A stretch of DNA of 64,000 nucleotides from positions 166,026 through 230,025 of the forward strand of contig JAWPHD010003068.1 in NCBI GenBank assembly GCA_037043455.1, read 5' to 3'. Shown piece by piece: positions 11,840-20,175 of this stretch; the stretch's first letter is position 1, and every line of letters starts with the position of its first letter. Position numbers and translations under genes: made by a program. The notes beneath the pieces are model-generated. The model had not been told where the DNA came from, made no database searches, and saw only the letters and a list, made by a program, of their open reading frames with translations. Source of the DNA: Cyrtodaria siliqua (lineage: Eukaryota > Mollusca > Bivalvia > Adapedonta > Hiatellidae).

Positions 11840-12611
11840 TTATGGTAACGGTAACCCTGATTGAGTAACTTTTTAGTTATACAAAGATTACGAATATTAA
11901 AGTCCTCAACTCGAGTACAAGCTCTAGAAAAACGAATGAGTTGAGACGGATACACCCAATAAGAAGTTGCTCGGGGAACATCCCCATCCAAATGGGGATA
12001 ATTAACAATGTCAAAATTAAAATCATCTCTCTTGTCATAGATTTTGCTAATTATTTTACCATTTTCAATCGAGAGATCTAAATCAAGAAAAGAAGCGTTA
12101 TTATCAGATATATTTTCTTTATTAAACCGAAGTTCTTTAGGATAAATATTATGAACCATAGTTTGAAAGAAAGGGTTGTCAATGTTCAGTATGTCATCCA
12201 GATACCGAGAGCTGTCATTAAAAGCGTCAGTAACATCTGCCTGGGTATCTTGTGAAAGACCCAACATGAAATCCCTTTCATAGCAAAATAAAAACAAATC
12301 TGCGACAAGTGACGCACAGTTCGTTCCCATAGGGATACCAACAATTTGTCTATAAACGGTGGTACCATACCTGACGAAAATATTATCTAATAGGAAGATG
12401 AGTGCTTCACAAACTTCATAGCAAGTCCACATAGTATCATTGTCTAAACTGCCGTTAGTGAAAAACGCTTTAATATTATTACATGCCAAAAATGTAGTAT
12501 TTTCTCTAGCGAATGTTTTTTGAATAAGAGAAATTAGCATGTCTTTAATAAGGTGATGTGGTAAGGTTGTATATAGTGTAGAGAAGTCATAAGTACTTAT
12601 TGATGAAACTA
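11840..12611 (-). pseudogene. Naiad reverse transcriptase palm domain, copy A
   Basis: Part of a Penelope-like reverse transcriptase, the RT family closest to telomerase. The intact catalytic core is visible: motif A (STYDFSTLYTTLP), motif B (GIPMGTNCASLVADLF), motif C (RYLDDIL) and downstream blocks FLDLDLSIENGKIISK and YDKRDDFNFDIVNYP. No stop occurs between the truncation at 12611 and the LINE junction. The N-terminal linker and endonuclease are missing, and upstream the frame runs into copy C UTR sequence, giving a chimeric start. The frame ends at the inserted LINE, so the C-terminus is separated at 9649-9901. Confidence 0.85.
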
Positions 12612-12922
12612 GACTCAATGACTTGGCAGAAGCCAGAGCAGTAAGAGAATAAACCATTAAGGGCACAACAAGAAAGATCATGGACAAACATCAAACGCCA
12701 CCGTCCTAATGGGCTTTAGATAGGCGTGATCATAGGGTCCACAGCCTGTCCGGTCGTCGTACAATTAAAGATGAAAGCATAGTGGCGAACTCTAAAAGGG
12801 TCCACCACCAAGCATGCAGTACGTCGCAAAATGATAGGGTCATAACCCCTTTTGATAAACTGTTTAACAAGTTTAACAAAGATAGTAGGAAAGTGATCAT
12901 GACCAAGAAGCTTACGAAGAAA
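12612..12922 (-). mobile_element. Naiad copy C, a short fragment (RT C-terminus plus partial 3' UTR)
   Basis: This piece carries the RT C-terminal coding end (GHDHFPTIFVKLVKQ, YDPIILRRTACLVVDP), a TAA stop at 12716-12718 and the start of the 3' UTR. It is cut at both sides: at 12922 it is fused to the 3' end of copy B, and at 12611 to the RT of copy A. This head-to-tail truncated arrangement is the kind of tandem structure reported for Penelope-like elements. Confidence 0.75.
12690..12733 (-). promoter_or_regulatory. SECIS-like hairpin, Naiad copy C
   Basis: Read on the minus strand, ATGA is followed by 12 bases, then AAAG, a small CCCATTAGG hairpin, a return strand GGTGGCGTT and TGAT. ACGCC pairs with GGCGT, and ATC pairs with GGT around one bulged T. 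The quartet-helix-AA-helix-GA order matches eukaryotic SECIS architecture (form II). The ORF stop TAA lies exactly at the AA bulge. Folding was judged by eye only. Confidence 0.4.
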
Positions 12923-12969
12923 TACAAAAAGATCGGAATGGGAAATTAGCATTCAAGGAGGACAGTCAA

Positions 12970-13219
12970 ATATATATGTATTTTGGGGTTTCTGTTGTAA
13001 TTTGTAAATTACCCAAATTCCTTTTATTTTGCTGTGGGGAAATTACTCCAAATAAAACTAGTATTGCTAAAAAGCAATTACTTAAGTAATATTAGCATTG
13101 CTTAAGAATTAGTTAGTATTGCTTAAGCAAATCTAAATATGAGTAATTTCCCCACAGCAAAATTAAAGGAATTTGGGTAATTTACAAATTACAACAGAAA
13201 CCCCAAAATACATATATAT
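12970..13219. mobile_element. 250 bp MITE with perfect terminal inverted repeats and a 5 bp TSD
   Basis: Both ends begin atatatatgtattttgggg when read inward, and the inverted repeats extend about 79 bp with a single mismatch. The element is flanked by GTCAA at 12965-12969 and 13220-13224. The uninterrupted sequence acagtcaaccacaaaac is present in copy A near 9209, so the empty site is visible in the same window. There is no coding capacity. The superfamily is unknown. Confidence 0.92.
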
Positions 13220-13249
13220 GTCAACCACAAAACACAGAAACAAACAGGC

Positions 13250-13675
13250 AAACAGACAAACAAGAAGGCAAAGGCAATATTAAACACAAAAGACAACACA
13301 AACACAAAATGGTTGACAATAGGGCTACCGCCTTGGAACGGTCGGTGGCAAAGTAGGCCACTGGGGGTTTAAACCGGTTCTAGGGTGCACCAAACCTCAC
13401 ACTTACCCTAATGTCATCCCATTAAAACAGGACAGTGTAAATAAAGAAATCCCCGCCATGATCTAATCTCTAACCAACAAGGCAGCATCAATAGGCAATA
13501 TAAGTAAAACACAAATATGCTCGTGTAAATATAATACAAAAAATCGATAGCATAGAAAGCCACAATGAAGGTACTCAATGATTTGGCAGAAGCCAGAGCA
13601 GTAAGAGAATAAATCATTTAGGGCACGACAAGAAAGATCATGGACAAACATCAAACGCCACCGTCCCAATGGGCT
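13250..13675 (-). other. Naiad 3' UTR, copy B
   Basis: Non-coding part of the element, conserved with copy A (9178-9648). It holds a long-range pairing (GACATTAGGG near 13420 with CCCTATTGTC near 13318, one mismatch), an internal hairpin (GTGGC...GCCAC) and T-rich segments. Short open frames on both strands here are not genes. Confidence 0.65.
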
Positions 13676-13693
13676 TTAGGTATGCGTCATCAT
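13650..13693 (-). promoter_or_regulatory. SECIS-like hairpin, Naiad copy B
   Basis: Minus-strand order is ATGA, 12 bases, AAAG, a CCCATTGGG mini-hairpin, GGTGGCGTT, TGAT. ACGC pairs with GCGT and ACC with GGT, with an A/T-G mismatch between. An overlapping second ATGA lies three bases further on. The structure straddles the TAA stop (13676-13678) of the RT frame, so it would sit at the very start of the 3' UTR. In eukaryotes a SECIS is needed for UGA to be read as selenocysteine, and the same element has three candidate UGA codons. Confidence 0.45.
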
Positions 13694-16019
13694 AGGGTCC
13701 ATAGCCTGTCCGGTCATCGTACAATTAAGAGGAAAGCATAGTGGCGCACTGTAAAAGGGTCCACCACCAAGCATGCAGTACGTTGCAAAATGATAGGGTC
13801 ATAACCTCTTTTGATAAACTTGTTAACAAGTTTAACAAAGATAGTATGAAAGTGATCATGACCAAGAATCTTACGAAGTTTATAAATCACATCACCATAT
13901 AAGTCAGGTTGTGATAGTCCTTGTCGCAGAAGAGTCCTTAAATAACTCTTATATTTAGAAAGAAGATCAGGATTACGATAATACAATTTTGCAAAGGTTT
14001 TACGAAGTTTATGGTAACGGTAACCCTGACTGAGTAACTTTTTAGTTATACAAAGATTACGAATATTAAAGTCCTCAACTCGAGTACAAGCTCTAGAAAA
14101 AACGAATAAGTTGAGACAGATACACCCCATAAGAAGTTGCTCGGGGAACATCCCCATCCAAGCGGGGATAATTAACAATGTCAAAATTGAAATCATCTCT
14201 CTTGTCATAGATTTTGCTAATTATTTTACCATATTCAATCGAGATATCTAAATCAAGAAAAGAAGCGTTATTATCAGATATATTTTCTTTATTATGCTGA
14301 AGTTCTTTAGGATAAATATTATGAACCATAGTTGGAAAGAAAAGGTTATCAATGTTCAGTATGTCATCCAGATACCGAGAGGTGTCATTAAAAGCTTCAA
14401 TAACATCTGCCTGGGTATCTGGTGAAAGACTCAACATGAAATCTCTTTCATAGCAAAATAAAAACAGATCTGCAACAAATGGTGCACAGTTCGTACCCAT
14501 AGGGATACCAACAATTTGTCTATAAACGGTGGTACCATACCTGACGAAAATATTATCTAATAGGAAGATGAGTGCTTCACAAACTTCATAGCAAGTCCAC
14601 ATAGTATAATTATCCAAACTGCCGTTAGTGAAAATAATTAATATTATTACATGCCAAAAATGTAGTATTTTCTCTAGCGAATGTTTTTTGAATAAGAGAA
14701 ATTAGCTTGTCTTTAATAAGTTGATGTGGTAAGGTTGTATATAGTGTCGAGAAGTCATAAGTACTTATTGATGACACTTGACCTTTATTGAAAATTTTAT
14801 CAAGAACGTCTCCTGAATTTTTTATAGACCAAAATAAATTAATACCAGAGTTTTCATAAGTTTTATCACAATATAGTTTAACGTGATCTTTAACGGCAGT
14901 AAGACAGGAAGTTAAAAGTTTTGAGATGTTTGTTGTGGTACAGGCACTAGAATTAGAAATAAAGCGAGCCTTATACGGATTTTTATGTAATTTAGGAATC
15001 CAGTAAATGGTAGGCAGTTTATTTTGCTTATCGTTTACACCAGTCTTGAAAGTAGTGCACCGAGTGATATGTGCGGAAACAACATCATCCTCAGTAGAAT
15101 TAACTCGAGTATACGAATAGGTGCTGCCGAGTTCCAGAAATAAAACATTGACGTAAGGTAGGCGTCAAACAATAATTACATTATTAGCTGCTTTATCTGC
15201 AGGAACTAAAACAAATTTATTATGAAATTCCTGAATTCCCGATTTTAGATTACGAAAGGAAAACCTAGGTCTCTGAGGTAGTAAAGAGGGATTAGCATTA
15301 TAAAAGTTAATACGTGTATCTATAATTTTAAGAATAGACTTTTTCCAAGTAGAAAGCGAGTTTGGGTCCGCATGTTCTCTACGACACCATTTTATACTAA
15401 AATCTTCAATGGAGTGGGCGATCTGGGCACGACAGGCATTAACATCAATAGCTGAAGGTAATCTATATTTAGGACCTTTCGAAAACAAATGCCGAATACG
15501 TTTATCAACAATATCAAAATTACCAGTGATGACATGACCTGCTGGAGCATAGCAAAATTTTGATGTGTTGCATTCACGTTCCTTAGGAGTATTATGTACT
15601 ATATCAAGGTCAGAAACTATTTTGTTGTAGTTGAAAATAATATTTCTAATAGGCTTTTTATACTTATAACAAATTACAGGACTTTCAGAATATTTGAAAT
15701 ATTTTTAGATAGAATCAATTACATGAGTATCCCGAAAAATACTGGGCATGTCAATGAAATCAATACCTTTATTAATATATAGTAGTTTTAGAAAATGCCT
15801 GACGTGATCAGACTGCTTGTAAATATGGGGTCGGAGAACATGTTGTGTGTAGCTTTGAACTATGGAAGCAGTGTTATACAAGGGATCTGTACGAATGAAA
15901 ATGTTGTCGGCTTCCTCGTCGATCAACTTTAGTGAAGACATCGACAAAAAGACAACGGCTGCCTCGTCAGGCACGTACGATATTTCCCTTACAAGTGCAG
16001 GTTCCCTTTGGTTGGACAT
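13676..16019 (-). pseudogene. Naiad linker and reverse transcriptase, copy B, with a candidate Sec codon
   Basis: Starts near the ATG at 16019 (MSNQREPALVREI). It has a linker with a Cys motif (ECNTSKFC, the first Cys of the usual CxC replaced by Arg), an N-terminal RT region (FSKGPKYRLPSAID, FVLVPADKAANNVIIV), an in-frame TGA at 15165-15167, IYWIPKLHKNPYKARFIS, motif A (TYDFSTLYTTLP), motif B (GIPMGTNCAPFVADLF), motif C (RYLDDIL) and the C-terminal GYDPIILQRTACLVVDP. In the relatives I know, the TGA position is a Cys, so it may encode selenocysteine. True damage is one TAA (15705-15707), a 2-base deletion near 14635, an extra A near 14096 and a lost A near 13728. The catalytic Asp residues are intact. 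Later mutations have inactivated this copy. Confidence 0.8.
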
Positions 16020-16021
16020 TT

Positions 16022-16885
16022 TGTGTGTATTTATGTTCATCCAACTTATTGTCAATACCGTTTATAAAGTTGTATAACTTTGATATATGAGTTACACTTT
16101 CAATTCAAAGTAAAATAAATTCCGTCTGACTTTCCAAGTAAGTCAGACAAGTACAAAACTATACTATAGTTCTTAGTGCCTTGCTTTCCACTTTGACAAT
16201 AATGAACTCAGGTTACCTGCACTTTGTATGGCCGAAAACGAAACATAAAATAGGGTTTTCTGTTGAAATAAGGAAAACGGATTTATGTTTTGACAGAGAG
16301 CCGGGGCGTTTGGTACTCTCAGTACTCTGACAAGGCTAAGCAGACGATTATGCACTCTTAATGTCTGTGAAGCTGGCCAATCACCAATTCGGGGACCAAT
16401 ATCCCTTGTCATGGATATCCCTCTAGGGAGGTATTGAAGACAGACGCCATTTTTCTGCGAGAGAGTCAGGTCTGTCAACCCTTTTTCCCTAACCTCCCCA
16501 CCATCCACCTTCATTGTGTGCGTCTGTCGTTGCTTGCAAAAGCGGACATATACGTGCCTTCTGATACCTCAACGCCCTGTTTCTCTGTCGGCAAACGTCC
16601 TTGAAATGTATATCATTTTTCTTACCTAGTCATTTAATTGTATCATGCTAGTCACGTGTGTGTATTTATGTTCATCCAACTTATTGTCAATACCGTTTAT
16701 AAAGTTGTATAACTTTGATATATGAGTTACACTTTCAATTCAAAGTAAAATAAATTCCGTCTGACTTTCCAAGTAAGTCAGACAAGTACAAAACTATACT
16801 ATAGTTCTTAGTGCCTTGCTTTCCACTTTGACAATAATGAACTCAGGTTACCTGCACTTTGTATGGCCGAAAACGAAACATAAAA
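16022..16885. mobile_element. Insertion flanked by identical 224-229 bp direct repeats (TRIM-like or pseudo-LTR)
   Basis: The repeat at 16022-16250 recurs at 16657-16885, with no difference that I can see. Between them lie about 406 bp of unique sequence with no meaningful ORF. Each repeat starts TGTGTGTATT and contains an end CGAAACA followed by taaaa, so a TG...CA LTR format is possible. I see no convincing primer-binding site or target duplication. It separates the endonuclease and RT frames of Naiad copy B. The alternative is a Penelope-type pseudo-LTR or a local duplication. Confidence 0.5.
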
Positions 16886-17794
16886 AATTACACGCGATTT
16901 ACGTTTGATGTTACCATTACGCCTAAGACCATGAGACCTAGATTTACGCTTTCGAATAGAAAATATAGAATACATGTCAATATTAGGATCTTTAGAAATA
17001 TTTCCTTCTTGATAAATATTGTCATTAAGGCCGCGTGGATAAGGTGTCTGTAAGTTTTTCATCCACTTAAGTTCTGCAATATGTCTAGTTTTTATTTTGA
17101 AGCTTTTAGTAGCATCATTATCAAAAAATAAATATTCAACCGGTTGAACAGTTACGTAATTAAAATTATGACCTGACTGACGAAAGTGTTGGTACAAGTA
17201 TTTTTTTAACTTTTTAAGATTACTTGCATTATATTTGTGTTCACGAAATCGAACTTTTAAGGATCGACTTGTTTGTCCAACATATTGTATACCGCAAAGT
17301 GGTGCATTTCAAGTCAGAACATAAATGACGTGAGTAGTACGTCAATCAACATTTGAAGCTAGAAATACATTAAACAATCTACCATTAACAGCTGATTTAA
17401 TGGTGGACTTGCACGATAAATAATTGCAACAACTGCACCTCTTAGCATTGCAATTATGAATAGAGGGAAACACCCTGCGTCTTGAATGAACTAAATGATT
17501 TCTGAAAGGAGACTTTATATGGTATTTCCTCAAAACAGGTGATCCTAGATGAGTTACGGAAACTTTTGAGCCATTATTAAAAACCCTAGTAATATTATTA
17601 GAAGGAACATGAAACGAGGTTGCCGAATGGAGATTTAAAGGTTTAAGGCGTACATATGGTTTGGTTCTAAGAAATGAAGAGTTATTTTGTGGAATTTGTA
17701 TAGATGACGCAGAGTGTAACCGAAGAGGTGAAATATTTATTTTTAAAGTTTTAGCTAAAAGACTCATAATTGTTTTTATGGAGAGTAATACCAT
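16883..17794 (-). CDS. Naiad N-terminal GIY-YIG endonuclease with two candidate selenocysteine codons
   Basis: GIY-YIG nuclease that would nick target DNA. Residues 1-115 from the ATG at 17794 are basic and Ser/Asn-rich. A Cys cluster follows (CNAKRCSCCNYL), then a TGA at 17342-17344, TTHVIYVLT, a second in-frame TGA at 17309-17311, NAPLCGIQYVGQTSRSL, KVRFREHKYN (catalytic Arg and His), HFRQSGHNF, and the end block ELKWMKNLQTPYPRGLND. The GIY-YIG strand pair reads VIY...QYVG. Both stops in this frame are TGA, and both fall where Penelope-type endonucleases carry Cys; the second is the first Cys of the CCHH motif. No other stop or shift occurs through 304 codons. A TAA lies upstream of the ATG. 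The frame then runs into the repeat-flanked insertion. Confidence 0.75.
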
Positions 17795-18815
17795 TCTGTG
17801 AAACGCGAAATAAAGGCCAATAAGTATTTATTAGAGATACGAAATAGAATCGTATCAAAGATCCATAAGAAATAATATTAGTAAACTTACGGACTGTTAA
17901 AAGAGGTCCAAAACTCACGTCAGTGTCTAATGCAAGATAATGAGGAAAGTTAAGGAAAATATCCCTCTACAACATTCCAAAACATAAACTTTAGAAGTTC
18001 TACCATCTCGACAACTTGACTTTTCAAACAGCTGTTCGCTATTGTCCAAAACTACTTACTCAAAGTCACGTGTTCATAACGGCGGTTAAACAGAGAACAC
18101 TCAACTCTAATACAAATCTGGTCAAAGGGAAACAACTCTTATAACATGGATAAAATTACCCTGTTACACTAACATGATGGTCTATGTGAAAATATGGGTG
18201 GTCCAAGTCCACTTAGACTCCTTTTAATGTGATAAGAATCAACCGACTGCTCGTGACTTAGCAGAGGGCTAGACGGGCGGTCAGATTAGCCCGATCTGAT
18301 CAATCGGTGTGTCACGCTCGCTATACGGGATCCTAGCTTCTTGTTTAATTCAAATCTCTCTCAACGCCTCTCGTTTAATATCTTGTTCCCTTTTATTTTA
18401 TCCTGTTTAAACATAATGTGGAAAGGATCCTTTATTGCGGTGGCGCTCGGGCTTATCATGTATTTCTGAACGCTATATGCAGGGGTGTCATTAAGAGGCG
18501 GGAGGCGGGAATTTCGCCCTGCTACTTTGACTGGTCTACCCAGCTACTATGAACACTTTTACTAGTATTTTATACAAGTATCGATAAAAATACGCGGTAA
18601 TTCTGCTATGTGGGCCGTTGACTTATAAAGATAATGACACCCCTGTATATGGCTATACTCATGCCTCTTTTAAACGGAACATAAGTGCGGCTCTTCGACC
18701 TTTTAGTTAAGGGGTTATGTCCGCTGGGTGGTATGATGTGTTAGTTTTATATGAGTATACTCTTCACGTATTCTAGGCATTTGTCTGTCGGATATCCACA
18801 GCAAATGTCCCCTTG

Positions 18816-20175
18816 TTGGACTCCGAGGTGGGTGGGAAGCGTAAACGTTCCAGAAATGGACCAGGACCTCAGTCAGACTCTGAGTCTGACTCGGACACTG
18901 GAATATCACAGCTGAATTGGCCTCGATTTCTTAATGTTATATCATTAGATGAATCCCGACCTATCACAAATGTCTCTACTTTTCTATCTCTAAGGCTTTA
19001 CTCGGCATTGCCGATGAGCCGAGAAGTGTTAAGAAACTTAAAAACCATAAACTTCTTGTCGTGTGTGACCGTAAATCACACTCTGACAACCTTCTTAAAA
19101 TCAGATCTTTTGTCAATATCCCTCAACACCTCAAAAGGTGTGGTACGCTCTAGGGAACTGGAGCACTGCACCGTTGAGGAAATCACAAGGTGTGACTGAA
19201 GTAGTTCCTTTAAATACAAGGCGGAGTGGCATTCTTACTCCTACTAATACATTCGTGCTTACTTTCAGCTCACCAACTCTTCCTAAAACGATTAAAACTG
19301 GATATATTATTATACCAGTAGATCCTTTTATCCCAAACCCTCTCAGATGTTTCACTTGCCAAACGTTTGGGCATCATCGAGAAAGATGCAAGAGAATTGC
19401 CGTTTGCGCGCGCTGTGGCCAACAGGGTCACAGCAATTTCTCTAATTGCAAAAATCCCGCCTCTTGCGTTAATTGCAAGGGGGCCCAGGGGTCTTTCTCG
19501 AAAGACTGTCCGAAATGGAAACACGCGAGAGAAATTCAGAAAATAAAAATAGAAAAAAATATCTCCTTTCCTGAAGCTAGGAAACTTGTTGAGAGCCTTA
19601 CTCCGCCCACTCCATCTGGCAAATCATATGCCGATGCGAGTAGGGTTGAGAAACCGGCTACCAGGTCAATCGCGGCGCAGACCGTGGTGACCTGGCCAAT
19701 AGGCTCCGACGGGTTTACTACTTTACCACTCTCTGTTCAGAATTCCTCTACAACCGCTTCAGCTTCACAAACTGTGGTCCTTTCAAATAAGCCTCCTGTG
19801 GCTCCCAAACCTCTTATGGTTTCCAAGCCTAAAACTTCTTCAACTATACCCTCAACAACTCCTACATCTACTGCATCTACTTCATCTATTTCGAAATCGA
19901 CGGACTCTGATGCCACCAAGAGTCCACCAAACCCGACGAACTCTTCCAAAGGTTCGTCACCAAGCAGAACTGCTGCCACGGACGTGACAGCAAGAAAAAA
20001 GAAAACTCCCGGGTTAGGGAAGCAGTCAAAAGGATCTGATGATCCGATTGAACTGCACAACAGATTTGGAGACTTGGAGATGGAGGTTGATCCAGCACAT
20101 CTGGAACTCCCAAAATCTCCAAAGTCACCAAGGTCTGTCAAACCCAAAGGCCGTATACCCGTACTTCCGCCTTAG
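18816..20175 (+). pseudogene. LINE ORF1 (gag-like), copy 2, frameshifted
   Basis: An N-terminal frame (18816-19199) reads LDSEVGGKRKRSRNGPG, then an acidic Ser/Asp run (SDSESDSD). A second frame (19138-20175) holds TRRSGILTPTNTFVL, the CCHC knuckles (CFTCQTFGHHRERC, CARCGQQGHSNFSNC, CVNCKG) and a long Ser/Thr/Pro/Lys-rich tail ending in KSPRSVKPKGRIPVLPP. The frames are split by a 17 bp deletion at about 19182 (copy 1 has gacgcttaacctc there) and by the frameshift shared with copy 1. Its TAG stop at 20173-20175 overlaps the start of the ORF2 frame by one base, so ORF2 may have been reached by reinitiation. Confidence 0.75.

Larger units (their letters stand above)
9178..12611 (-). mobile_element. 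Naiad-type Penelope-like element, copy A (5'-truncated, split by a LINE)
   Basis: On the minus strand this copy starts inside the RT domain at 12611 and runs to the 3' end of the UTR near 9178. A plus-strand LINE occupies 9902-11839 within it. The 3' UTR (about 9178-9648) contains the same blocks as copies B and C and as the plus-strand fragments near 35500 and 45200. At 12611 it abuts the truncated UTR of copy C. Retroelement identity comes from the RT motifs and from near-identity to copy B. Confidence 0.8.
12923..18144 (-). mobile_element. Naiad-type Penelope-like element, copy B, nearly full length
   Basis: Minus-strand element with about 350 bp of 5' leader (17795-18144), an N-terminal endonuclease, an RT and a 3' UTR ending near 12923. 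The order endonuclease then RT is the permuted order of Naiads, as opposed to canonical Penelope elements with a C-terminal GIY-YIG. Two later insertions interrupt it: a MITE in the 3' UTR (12970-13219) and an LTR-like insertion between the two domains (16022-16885). Its 5' end directly abuts LINE copy 2 at 18145. Confidence 0.8.
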
